From: Sipunculus nudus
Taxonomy: Eukaryota; Annelida; Sipuncula; Golfingiida; Sipunculidae
DNA length: 64,000 nucleotides
Reading direction: 5' to 3'
Assembly: GCA_026874595.1 (NCBI GenBank)
Contig: CM049307.1
Location: forward strand, 29,984,362 to 30,048,361
The position numbers were made by a program, and so were the translations under genes. This document shows positions 23,601 through 32,372 of the stretch, in pieces. Under the pieces are notes generated by a model, which worked only from the letters and a program-made list of their open reading frames with translations, did no database searches and was not told the origin of the DNA. How positions within the stretch are numbered: position 1 is the stretch's first letter; each line of letters starts with the position of its first letter.

Positions 23601-25815
23601 TAGTATGACTCTGTGGATTTGATTTCGAAGACTGACTGGTAATAAGTGCATTTGATTAACAAGTGACCCATGGGTCATGATGCTCAGGCGACTGACATGT
23701 AGACAATATGACCTTGCACAGGCAACTAATTGAGATAATGTAGGTGGCATCATTGTTCATGTATATTAGCTTAAGTTCATCAGCTTTCAACCAGCTTTTC
23801 CTGAGGAATCCGTCAGTTTGTTTTTTGCATTATTTCTTGGGTGCTCAAACATACATCAAAACCCTGAGAATGTAGGTCACAATGACCAAATTTCAGGTTT
23901 CAGAGGAGAACTTTTGAGGAACTGTCAGGATATCAAGTTAGAAGATTCTGGGCCCAATGGTTATGATTTGCGCCTTACTCTGGTATCAAATTTTCAAATT
24001 CTGAGGGGTGCTTATAAGCCCCATAGCTCAGAAAATATGTGTAACAGAGTTTCCAAGGAGACTTTTCACAGACCTCCCTGGGTGTCAGGTTAGAAGATTC
24101 CAGGACCAATGGTTACAATTTGTGACTAGTTAACAGATGACCTCATCTTTGAAGTTCTCAAAAATAGAGGAAAAAAAATGTTAAAACTTTTAAAAAATCC
24201 AGGCGGCACCACCAGTCTGCAAGAACTGATGAAACACTCCATGAGGAATATGCATGCAAAGAATCAGGGTGATCAATGGGGGGTAATTATGATCCTCATA
24301 GCTTGGACAATATGGATGACATTTAGGTTTCCAAGTATACTTTTGATGGGCCTCCCAGCAGGTCAAGAAAAAAGATTCTAGATCAAGTTGGTACAATTTG
24401 TGCCCTGTTAACAGATGACCACATCTTTATAGGTTTCAAAAACAGAGAGAAAAAATGGTAAAAATCGAAAAATTATAGGTGGCGCCACCAGTATGCAGAA
24501 AATGATTCTTACAATAATTGATAATTACAGACCTAATTTTAGGTTTCCAAGTATACTTTTGATGGGCCTCCCAGCAGGTCAAGAAAAAAGATTCAAGATC
24601 AGGTTGGTACAATTTGTGCCCTGTTAACAGATGACCACATCTTTATAGGTCTCAAAAACAGAGAGAAAAAAATTGTAAAAATTCAAAAAATTATAGGTGG
24701 CGCCACCAGTATGCAGAAAATGATTCTTACAATAATTGATGATTACAGTTTACATAAAGTTTATTGTTTGTAGCCAAGTGTTAACTGATTTTTTACCTTT
24801 GAATTATCATGGTATCATTCTCAGAAATTTTCAAACATATAACACAAGACTGCAGGGACTGCATACCATGGCCAAATATTTTTGAAAGATAAAAATAAAA
24901 TATAAAAAATGAAACGCTTCTTTCTTCCTATGCAATAGTATGAAATTCTATCACCAGTTTTCAGGACAGTTGGCCTCTTTGTTCTAATTTGCTTGGAGTT
25001 AGGCATACAAACATATGACAAACTTGGCCTGTGTCAGAGTCTGGATCAACTCCAAAAAAATTAATGAACACCTTCTTTGAAGACCTGCCGTGCATAATTA
25101 TTCACTGAAACCATCAAAATCTGGTTTTACTCAACAAATAATCACACAACATTCAGCAAAATAAACTGCAGAGAGTCCATGATTTCCTTGGTGGTGGTTA
25201 TATTCAAGTATTTGTAGCATTTTTCTGTATTTATTCAGCAGAGTGGAGAAGTAATTATTAAAATGGAGACCCCTAAGAAAATCTTTATCAGAAATCTCAA
25301 GAGTGGGCAAAAATCATGACCATCTGTTTGAAACTACGTTTAAACATAAATTAACAAATATTCAGAGTTTTGTGCTTAATCTTATAGTCTTAATAATAAG
25401 AGTACCAGTATAGTCAGAGCCAGTGGTTGCATGCATAGTTAGTCCAGTGGAAAAAAACAGTGCACTTATTTAATTTGGTAAGTATTGGCAGCCATATATT
25501 GCCAAATCTAGCTTCAGTCTGTGAGAGTTAACCATGACCCTACCAGTATGACCCTGATCCCCCTCCAATCCCACCTTTCCACCCATTTATTTAGACATAA
25601 TCTCAACTAAATCATATTACCTGAGATATTCAGAAATGTGATGCTCTACTGTATACACACTGTAGCTATACATATCAGCACCATAAAACAGAATTCTCAT
25701 TGTTTTACATTTCCAGGTAAGCCGGTGGATTCTCCGCAGGAAGCATGGCTACACCCATGTACCTGTCAAAGAAGAATCGAAGAAGCTCCTGAGTGACACA
25801 ATAGCTGACCTTTAG
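8144..25815 (+). CDS. Gln/Pro-rich acidic type I membrane protein with endolysosomal sorting tail (unrecognised family)
   Basis: Spliced gene, 661 residues. Exons: 8144-8207, 12896-13738, 14703-14828, 16564-17223, 22580-22618, 23245-23399, 25717-25815. All introns are GT-AG and all phases agree. Residues 1-22 form a signal peptide. Residues 134-241 are twelve 9-residue Gln/Pro repeats. Residues 303-344 are 32/42 Asp/Glu with 6 Tyr. Exon 4 is Ser/Asn/Glu-rich and ends in a second acidic patch. The ectodomain has no Cys. A basic segment precedes one helix (about 602-625). The 36-residue tail holds GYTHV (640-644) and EESKKLL (648-654), matching GYxxPhi and [DE]xxxLL adaptor-binding signals. Predicted location: cell surface and endosome/lysosome. 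I do not recognise the family; the molecular role is unknown. Confidence 0.85.
8208..9650 (+). other. Gene 1 intron 1, 5' part
   Basis: No exon seen. Contains the dispersed repeat copy at 8,527-9,060; the rest is AT-rich with short direct repeats such as AAATCATTTAACTATT at about 9,317-9,525. Confidence 0.6.
8527..9060. repeat. Dispersed repeat, copy 2
   Basis: Colinear with 3,896-4,430 but more decayed: the hairpin arm at its start is interrupted, while GGCCCACCAAAG, AAAGGCCTGTAATAAAAAA and GAGAGAATTGAAGCATAA remain. It lies in intron 1 of gene 1. Confidence 0.7.
9655..12745. repeat. 51-bp minisatellite, about 50 units
   Basis: The unit runs from GGTTTACTCCATGCCTTGGC through TCTTCTTGATTTTAGAGAGA to CCGTTACTGAA. 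Some units carry small indels. Blocks of several units recur as larger cassettes (10,165-10,434, 11,280-11,510 and 11,900-12,120 share the same series of variants). A 405-bp MITE interrupts the array near its left end. The whole array is intronic. Because 51 is divisible by three, it creates spurious 17-residue repeat frames. Confidence 0.95.
9770..10174. mobile_element. 405-bp TTAA-flanked MITE inside the minisatellite
   Basis: The minisatellite phrase GTTACTTAA | GGTTTACTCC is split here. TTAA lies at both sides (9,766-9,769 and 10,175-10,178), and the ends are imperfect inverted repeats (AGAGGCCCAAT and, on the other strand, AGGTGCCCATT). A TTAA target fits piggyBac or Kolobok-type transposition; which one cannot be decided without a transposase. 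No coding capacity. Confidence 0.75.
12896..13738 (+). CDS. Gene 1 exon 2: Gln/Pro-rich stalk
   Basis: Phase 1 to phase 1, acceptor TTTTCAG, donor GTGAGA. Begins GQLVDIAPGLLTPGQDG and contains the Gln/Pro repeats, then PNSPVQVNQVLNPSDRVNLP. No Cys and no N-linked sequon in the repeat block. Probably an extended, flexible extracellular segment. Confidence 0.9.
13231..13554 (+). repeat. 27-bp coding minisatellite (QSIQPQQPV x 12)
   Basis: Twelve in-frame 27-bp units encode residues 134-241, consensus QSIQPQQPV with variants at positions 3, 5 and 9. The central units are nearly identical at DNA level, indicating recent expansion or homogenisation. A partial thirteenth unit follows. Confidence 0.95.
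14292..14363 (+). repeat. tRNA-derived SINE head
   Basis: A 72-bp tRNA-like segment has an A-box-like TAGTCATATGG (14,300-14,310) and a perfect B box GGTTCGATTCC (14,343-14,353). Acceptor-stem pairing is poor, and an AT array follows directly, so this is read as a SINE or tRNA pseudogene rather than a working tRNA. Confidence 0.6.
14381..14459. repeat. (AT)n microsatellite
   Basis: About 80 bp of AT directly after the SINE head, in gene 1 intron 2. Confidence 0.95.
14578..14663. repeat. (TAAA)n/(AT)n microsatellite
   Basis: AAAT-type units then about 55 bp of AT, ending 39 bp before exon 3; it may overlap the branch-point region. Confidence 0.95.
14703..14828 (+). CDS. Gene 1 exon 3: poly-acidic tyrosine-rich segment
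   Basis: Phase 1-1 exon encoding residues 303-344: 32 Asp/Glu, 6 Tyr, 3 Ser and 1 Gly, with no other residue types. Each Tyr has acidic neighbours, as in tyrosylprotein sulfotransferase sites of secretory proteins. Such segments often bind calcium or basic partners; both ideas are inference. Confidence 0.85.
14829..16563 (+). other. Gene 1 intron 3
   Basis: About 1.7 kb of AT-rich intron. No element or RNA gene recognised. Confidence 0.6.
16564..17223 (+). CDS. Gene 1 exon 4: Ser/Asn/Glu-rich ectodomain
   Basis: Phase 1-1, acceptor CTGCAG, donor GTAAGT. Encodes residues 345-564: a hydrophilic, Cys-free, probably disordered region with several NxS/T sequons (for example NMS, NSS, NGS), ending in Asp/Tyr-rich KFDDDDEEVGDDEDYDNN and more acidic residues. 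The sequons suggest N-glycosylation if extracellular. Confidence 0.9.
17224..18849 (+). other. Gene 1 intron 4, 5' part
   Basis: No exon or clear element. A phrase like GACCCATAGGTCAC near 18,359 resembles the 5' end motif of the 2.6-kb repeat family and may be a solo end. Confidence 0.45.
18850..20450 (-). pseudogene. Decayed LINE, 3' part of ORF2
   Basis: On the minus strand, fragments at 20,398-20,198 and 20,178-19,891 read through EIEYLLRKFKWGKQEKIKRS, then GGLSMTHLKIQ, a pattern typical of the region C-terminal to reverse transcriptase in non-LTR elements. Near 19,440 a third fragment reads CSLCMTEKENLLHLFYEC, the CxxC...HxFxxC zinc motif at ORF2 C-termini. A stop and a one-base shift separate the first two fragments, so it is dead. 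It lies antisense in gene 1 intron 4. Confidence 0.65.
20451..22579 (+). other. Gene 1 intron 4, 3' part
   Basis: No exon or intact element. At about 21,700-21,990 words such as TGCATCAC and CATGGGT recur irregularly on both strands, perhaps a decayed foldback repeat. Confidence 0.45.
22580..22618 (+). CDS. Gene 1 exon 5: 13-residue microexon-like segment
   Basis: 39-bp phase 1-1 exon between acceptor TTTTCAG and donor GTATGT. Encodes DGWEDSSSSREHD, residues 565-577. Skipping it keeps frame. Supported by both splice signals and phase, but short, so moderately confident. Confidence 0.7.
22619..23244 (+). other. Gene 1 intron 5
   Basis: About 626 bp. Nothing beyond a short C-run near 22,818. 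Confidence 0.6.
23245..23399 (+). CDS. Gene 1 exon 6: juxtamembrane and transmembrane segment
   Basis: Begins phase 1, ends phase 0 at GTAAGT. Encodes residues 578-629: a basic stretch (VVPKKKMRVYRVRLQKQ), then the helix from about MLAVVYSLFV to FIGLCLSY, and NRDR at the cytosolic face. Basic residues on both sides of the helix are present; orientation is set by the signal peptide. Confidence 0.9.
23370..23485 (+). repeat. 58-bp tandem duplication copying the exon 6 splice donor
   Basis: The last 30 bases of exon 6 plus 28 intron bases (23,370-23,427) are repeated at 23,428-23,485 with few changes. The second copy retains AGACAGG|GTAAGC at 23,458, a plausible extra 5' splice site 58 bp downstream. 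Confidence 0.85.
23400..25716 (+). other. Gene 1 intron 6
   Basis: 2.3 kb; about half is the repeat block at 23,655-24,740. The rest shows no exon or recognisable element. Confidence 0.6.
23655..24740 (+). repeat. Palindrome-type monomer repeat with 5' end motif
   Basis: Starts near GTGACCCATGGGTCATGATG and CTCAGG, the 5' end motif of the 2.6-kb family. Then come degenerate units sharing TGTGCCCTGTTAACAGATGA and TAGGTTTCAAAAACAGAGA. Perfect GGTGGCGCCACC palindromes lie at 24,478 and 24,696. Same family as 32,720-33,862 and 40,746-41,785. No 3' hairpin end here, so probably truncated. Confidence 0.7.
25717..25815 (+). CDS. Gene 1 exon 7: cytoplasmic tail
   Basis: Encodes residues 630-661 and the TAG stop. 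Contains GYTHV and EESKKLL, both in positions expected for AP-1/2/3 adaptor binding. The acceptor is TTTCCAG. The +1 frame of this exon also stays open for 26 codons, relevant to the duplicated donor upstream. Confidence 0.85.
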   Translation, partial: VSRWILRRKHGYTHVPVKEESKKLLSDTIADL

Positions 25816-26876
25816 GTGTCATACCATTGTCAGTCATTACATATTTTTGAATGAGTCTTTGTATTGCATATTTTCACTCAGAGTTATAGCCTGGTCAAAT
25901 GACTGCTCAACAAGCTTGGTTTTGTGTATAAAAATGATTGTCTTCAGATATGCATAACAGTAATTCCATGTATTATACAGTGATACATGTAACTGAGACT
26001 TTAATATTGTTATCAGTCAAATTTGGTGGGATTGTGATATCTTAAAGGGGATCTTTTCATACAAACATTACATTAAATTTTGTTGGTACAGGTTGATTAT
26101 TATACACAATTTATAATGGTGTTGGTGTCAGACTGGTTCAGGTGCTGCCAGTTCTGTGCTTGTACAAATACTGTTGATTAGAATATATGTTATGACCTGA
26201 AAGTGTCACAACAAATTTTTTCTTCAAAAGCAACATTTGGGTTATTAATTTTGTGATTTTCACATCAAGTCACACCCTCTTTAATAGAGGAAACTTTGGT
26301 ATGGTCAGACCATAGGTAAGACTGCGAGATTTCATTAGGATACTTGGATAAAGAATCTGATGAATACTTTTACATATAATGGATGGTCTACATTTTTAAG
26401 TTTTTAACAGAATTGTTCTACTTTAATGAGGGTAGGTCAGTTGAACTTTTTACCTGTAATGTTTCTTAAATTAACAAAGAATGCTGAAATCATAAAACCA
26501 CAAAATTAATTCCCCACAAATATAACTTTGAAGTTATGTTTTTTTTTTTTTACTAGAGTCTTGACAATTTCTTGTGATATCATATTCTGGATCTATTAAT
26601 TGGATCATGTAGTGTACTAACAGGTTCTCCTGGCAGGTAGAGGTACTGTGTGCAATAATGTAAATAACAGATGTTAGTGTAGTATCTCAACCACAATAAT
26701 GAAAATAACAGGTGTTAGTGTAGTATATGAACCACAATAATGAAAATAAAAGGTGTTAGTGTGGTATCTTAACCAATTTGGAACACTTTAATTTTTGTTG
26801 TGTTTTGTTTGATTTGTTAAAACAAAGCAGAAATACCAATATCGATGTATTAATTAAATTTTTTTCTATAAATATA
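25816..26876 (+). other. Gene 1 3' UTR / intergenic
   Basis: AT-rich DNA after the stop. AATAAA-like words occur (for example near 26,743 in GAAAATAAAAGG), but the cleavage site cannot be fixed. Short direct repeats of the phrase containing GGTGTTAGTGTGGTAT lie at about 26,670-26,770. Confidence 0.5.
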
Positions 26877-27054
26877 TGGTGGAACCTGTCTGAAAGACCA
26901 CCTGTCTTATAAGACCACCTGTCTAGTAAGACCACCCTTGGATGAACTGAAAGCATTGACATTGGTTATAATAGACCTGTTTTATTAGACCACCTGTGAA
27001 TTAAGACAGACTTTTGATAGTTCAGTGGGTGGTCTCATAAGACAGGTTTCACTG
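26877..27054. mobile_element. 178-bp Tc1/mariner-type MITE
   Basis: TA dinucleotides flank imperfect inverted ends of about 27 bp: TGGTGGAACCTGTCTGAAAG at left and, on the other strand, CAGTGAAACCTGTCTTATGA at right, both followed by GACCACC. The interior repeats AGACCACCTGT. The TA target fits Tc1/mariner; superfamily is inference. A more decayed relative may lie at about 50,531-50,660. Confidence 0.7.
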
Positions 27055-27404
27055 TAAACAAGGTAATCATTATTTCATATACAAATGTGTAGAGTACCTT
27101 CTCTTCTGGGCACTGGCATGTTGGAGGGCCTTTAAACAACAGCACAGGACGTTTTCAGGGAGGTACCACTATATATCCCTGGTGAGAGAAATATAAAGTC
27201 TGTAAGTTTGCTCCTTTATATGATAAGTCATGTACTGTGACTTTATCAGCATTCTCTGTGATATCCATACTATATTCATGGACAAAAGCTAATTAGAGCA
27301 TATTAAAGCTTATAACAGGTTTTGTTTATAGATAGAAAAGGAACAGTTTGTGTCAGAAAAGGCCAGGCAATAAAGTTGCATGATATAGTTATAATACATA
27401 GCAA
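27055..27404. other. Intergenic DNA
   Basis: About 350 bp between two MITEs; nothing recognised. Confidence 0.5.
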
Positions 27405-27705
27405 GGCCAGAAAAAAAAAAGGTATGGTTCTCAGGCACTGCCCGCATCAATTTTATTCACCCGCATCAAACATTTTTATTTTGATTATCATCTTTCAAGA
27501 AGATAAAATAATACAATTTTGTCAGATATCTTTGTTATGTAGTGCTTTTACCGGTTTAGAAAAAAAACCCACTTATTTTCATGCTTTTCCCTTATCATAT
27601 GAAATTTTTATCAAGACATACAAAAAAGGTCAAAAATAATATCGCCCGCCTGCAGTGATGTTTAAAAAAAACTGCCTGAGAACCATACCTTTTTATTTTT
27701 TGGCC
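27405..27705. mobile_element. 301-bp GGCC-ended MITE, copy 1
   Basis: Inverted ends of about 35 bp: GGCC, an A-run, then AGGTATGGTTCTCAGGCA, and the reverse complement at right ending GGCC. Same family as 42,043-42,335. Flanks here (CAA / TAA) do not give a clean duplication; the second copy gives TTA. Confidence 0.8.
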
Positions 27706-30700
27706 TAATTCATGCTACTGACAGTATTGTTAATTATTTACTCACATAAAAAAATTGTTTGCATTGGCTAGATTAATCATGCAAGACTGCTGTAAATGGT
27801 TTGTTGTGTGTCAATTCCTTTGGCTTGGTTACTAAACAATAAGGATTTAATCAGTGATTGCATATTAAACCAGAACAGGTAAGTTCATTTGTAAGGTAAA
27901 CTGATAATATATAGTAATGTTAATGAAACTGGCAGTTAAACAGAGTAGCATATAAGAGTAACAGTTATTAACAGATTAATCAGGGTTGGTTATATTATTG
28001 TGCTTACTCAGCACAATTGGCTGGTACAAAGCTTTAAGTTATGTATATACATTCAGATGAATGCAAGATGTGAGAATGCTGACATGAGCAAGGAAGTATG
28101 AGTGGTCTGATAGTCCTGCACAATTATCTACACTAAGAACAAATATTTAACATTTACATTTTTTATCACAACATTTGATCACATGATATAGATCATGCGA
28201 CTTAATTGCATGGGCAGGGATGTTTTACAGGTGTAGGCATGAGTTCTCCTTATTTCATCATTTCCATTAACAGCACCATTATCAATTATTAAAAGACAAC
28301 ATTTGAGAAGACCAAAGATGAATCATGCACAAGTATAGAACAGTTTAAATCTGGGCTTTTTGCCATGAGAAATTGAAATTTCAAAATGTTTTGCCATGAG
28401 AAAACTAAAATGTTAATAATATATGTATAAACTATTCACATATAGCAATTTCTTCAGCAGTAGCAGCAATTTGCTCAAGGAATTATTTTCATGTATTGAT
28501 TTATGTTAATGGAATAAATGTTAAATGGTCACTGGTATTCTTGTGTACGCCTCTTGTTGTGTTTTAGGAAGTCTGGAGTCACGTTCTTTGGCTGTTGAGG
28601 CTGCACTGAATGAAAGGAAACCTTTTGTCGGCATTATAACCTATTTAAAAGTAATATCACTACAGGCTGTTTAAGCAGAGACTACAAAATAGTCTGCGTC
28701 GGTCTTTAAGCAGGCAGCTTCACGAAAAGTTAAAATGGAATACAGGCCATTTTCCATGTGATTACTTGCAAAAAGCAACATTCAGTACCTTCTCAGTGAA
28801 CTCTCTCCATTTTCTAATCCAGGTAGTATTGAAAACTGGTGGCATGGCATTGGTGAATCCTGTTGGCATTAAATGTGACATAAACAGTGGCTGTGTACGA
28901 AAAAATTACATATTCTGGATTTCTGACCTTGGTAAATGGGACCCGGAACAAGTAAAAAGTCAGAGCAGTTATTTCTATATAGTAGGAATTACTCAGTTTA
29001 AATGTCACCATGTAGCCTAGAAATAACTGTTCCATTAACAGGGGATGACCATGTAGGTCGAGTTCTGTTCAGAATCTGGTCATCATTTCACAGACTGAAT
29101 GGTCCCAGACTCTGAGGTAAAGGACTCCAGAAATCAGATCTATTTCGGCAGAGAAAAGCACTATACTGTAAGTTGTGTTCAGATGAGGAGGTATCAATGC
29201 TGTTAAGTTCAAAACTGAAGTAACTGTTTTTAGTCTACAAAAAACATTATTTTAATATAACTATTGGCTAACATAGATATACACATGAAGATCTCAAAAG
29301 TTCTAATTAATATGTCCTATATTACAAACAATCATTTAAAATTTGTCTCACAATTGGACTGGGTTTCCAAGACCTGACCTGAAACAAAGCCATCTTAGAC
29401 TCTCACATCAAGAACTCTTGACTTGTGCCATGACAGACTTGGACTCGGACCATATGGGACTTCAACTGTGCAAACTGGTATTATGTCCAGCAAGCTGTGT
29501 TGTCAATACCAGCTCATCATGGTAGTCACACAGGATTTTGTCTGAAGTTCAACTGTTCCTTCATTATTTCAACAAGTTCATTTTAGTATTAGGCAAATAA
29601 AGAGAACAAAGTTGTATAATAATAACATATTTAATTAATTAAAAATTGACAAAAGCATCTTGGTACATTACATAGAGACAACAGTGCTTCCCTGTACATC
29701 CTGTATTCTTTGTCTTATGATTCAACTCAAGTATGTCCATACAGCCATATCTTGTTATATCATAATAACTACAAGTAAGAACCAAATCTCAAATACAAAA
29801 GTAAACCTTTGTTATTTAAAACGAATAAACAAATTATGATTGTAATTCTACATTGTTTTAAAAAGATATAAAAAAATGATAAATCATTAATTTCAAAATA
29901 AATTATTTCACTCATATGAAATGAACTTTGGTCATAATATATTCTTTACAAGAAATGTTTATCTTAAAATGTGAACCTTGACTAGGTGTCTGGAAGTTTC
30001 TGAAGGATTTAATCTAAACAATTATCAATGACTAGTAAGTGATCATATTTTACTTCCCATCCAATACAATTGGTATGATCTGGACTTTGACCTGGCTTTA
30101 TTTTAAAACTAATCTAGGCTTACCTGCATTAAGTTTACAGCAAAATAGGTAATTTTTTTTCTGTTATTTACATTAATAATTTGTTCAAGTTTCATCATTT
30201 GTGAATCAATAGTAATCAGGGCACAGGTCTACTTTTCAAGCTATTAACTTCCACACATTTACAAAAGTTCCACAGGTCTTCCAGAAAGCTGATGAGGGTG
30301 ACGTGATGTCGCTGAAGGTCTTGATAAAAAGTCAAATGACTAAATGCTCTGATATCAGAATATCTTACATTCAGCATGTTTTCATATTATGGTTCATCTG
30401 TGACAACGGATTTAATTAATGAACAGGTGTAGGATTAACTTTACTCTGTTCAACTTTGCTCTTTACAGCCTGTCACCTGATTTTTAGGAATGTCTTTGCA
30501 AGCAGAACACTGCATTTTACCCAAATGAAGCAAATGCCTACATAACAATGAAACAGAACACCAGCCAAAATCCAGACCAAAAATAATATCACATTGGACT
30601 TATCACCAGTAAATAAATTTCCAGTCTGCCACACCAGTTTCCATGAAAATACAGGGTGTCTTTATTGTCTTGGTGGGTAAGCTGTAATTTTTAGTGATTG

Positions 30701-31435
30701 GGCAGGAGCTTCACTTAAAACCTTGCCCACCAAACTAAGTCTCATTTGGTATTAGGGGAATTACAGCAGCGAACATTTTATTATGCAGAGCATTCAATAT
30801 CCTTGAAGTAAAACCAATCATAAAACTTGTCTCATGGCCCCTAGAAAATGGCCCCTGACCTATTCACAGCAATACTAAACAAAGCCTCTTTGAACTTGTC
30901 AGTTGTCACAGTATATGATATAATAACAAGTCGATAAGTTAATGATTACAAAGCACCATACAAAGCCTTCAGATCAAGATGGACATTACATGAATATACA
31001 ACTGTCAATATCTTTCCAATAGATAATGTCTCATTCTCTGATAAGATATTTATATGGAAAAGTATAAACAATTTATGGTATTTGAAGATATTAACTCTTA
31101 CAGTTAACACTGCTTATAAATCAAATGTAGTTAAAAAAGCACTGAATATATTTCATATACATAAATGACCTTCGGTAAATAGTTGATTTTTTCCTCTTTT
31201 TTATTTAATATACTCTGGCCTTGCATGTAACATACAATAAATCAGATCGGGGCACTGTTTATAGACTGAGAATTGTTCCTGAGATTACACTTGTATCAGT
31301 TAACCAATTAAACACTGTTTATGTCACTTAAGGATCTTTCCACTAATAAAGTCCCCAGTACGTCTGGATTTTATACTTAGAAACATCTTCACTTATAAAT
31401 ACCACTGAAAAAGTGGTTACCTAGCCATACACATT
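27706..31435. other. Convergent intergenic region / possible STAMBP 3' UTR
   Basis: 3.7 kb between the genes without a credible frame, RNA gene or element. Some of it may be STAMBP 3' UTR, since the TTTATT words needed for minus-strand polyadenylation signals are frequent; none can be chosen. Confidence 0.45.
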
Positions 31436-31830
31436 TCACAATGTTTTCTGTGTGAGTGAGACCAAAGTCAGTTGAACTAGTGTTATATCAATAAATCTTC
31501 TGACCACCAGGCCAACATTGACAGTAAGTTGAACTGGTGCTTTGTTTATAATCGTACGACCAACAGACCAACATTGACAGTTAGTTGAACAGGTGCTTTG
31601 TTTATAAATCTTCTGACCACCAGTACAACATTGACAGTTAGTTGAACTGGTGCTTTTTTTTATAAACTTCTGACCACCAGTACAATCCAACATAATTCCG
31701 CATTTTTCTGTGTGAGACACCCAGTCAGTAACTTGAACTGGTGTTTATCAATAATTGTCTGACCACAAGACAAACACAAGGAGTTGAACTGGTGCTTTGT
31801 TTATAAATCTTCTGACCACCAGGCCAACTC
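31436..31830. repeat. Minisatellite of about 67 bp
   Basis: Irregular units share GTTGAACTGGTGCTTTGTTT, then ATAAATCTTCTGACCACCAG and ACATTGACAGTTA. Roughly five units. They create a spurious repetitive minus-strand frame with CxxGGQKF-like motifs. Located downstream of the STAMBP stop. Confidence 0.8.
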
Positions 31831-32306
31831 TAAATGGACTTGCAACAAAAACAATAAAAACAAATTTGCTAATTGGATCGAAATCTAAATTTAGTCCACT
31901 AGTACTTAAAAATAGATCCTCTGGCCACCAGGTCATCTAACAATGCTCTTTAAGCTTTAACACTTTATACAGGTGTTACATATTATAAATGTGGCAAACA
32001 ACTTGATATGCCATTCAATACTATAAACTTAACAAGTACAGTTTTCAACAGCACCCAAATAACACAGGAGATGCTTTCAGTCCTTTTTTTAAAGATTTGA
32101 ATCAACATTACTTTTGGCTGTATTTGTATAGATGTCTGGCATATATATACAATGGGTAAAAATAAAATAAAAAGAGCCAGGGTATTCCAATTACTTACTT
32201 GGCCATCTCTGATCAATTTGGGCTACATGTGGGTATTTTATATAATTAAGTATGACACAGCATGATAATAATACAAATGACCAGGCAGACTGATGAAGAA
32301 AAGCTG
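31831..32306. other. STAMBP 3' flank or UTR
   Basis: Immediately downstream of the STAMBP stop on the minus strand. No other feature seen. Confidence 0.5.
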
Positions 32307-32372
32307 TCATCTGCTTCTTAGATCTTTCACAATCACTGATGCAGAGTTGTCAAGCACAACATGGGGACAGTC
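32307..32372 (-). CDS. STAMBP coding exon 9: C-terminus
   Basis: After a 10.9-kb intron, acceptor TTTCAG leads into [21 protein letters not shown] and TGA. The family C-terminus (CxHV ... DLR) is recognisable, and phase 0 matches exon 8, so this short exon is well supported. Confidence 0.85.
   Translation of the reverse strand, partial: DCPHVVLDNSASVIVKDLRSR

Noticed and set aside
24478-24489. GGTGGCGCCACC as a full CTCF site
   Set aside because: Only the central YAGRKGGCRS-like half matches; the upstream CCAS part is absent in all copies, so it is kept only as a hypothesis.
31436-31720. 94-codon Cys-rich minus-strand frame with repeated CTGGQKF-like motif
   Set aside because: Produced by a 67-bp tandem repeat downstream of STAMBP; no signal peptide, and units are not consistently in frame.
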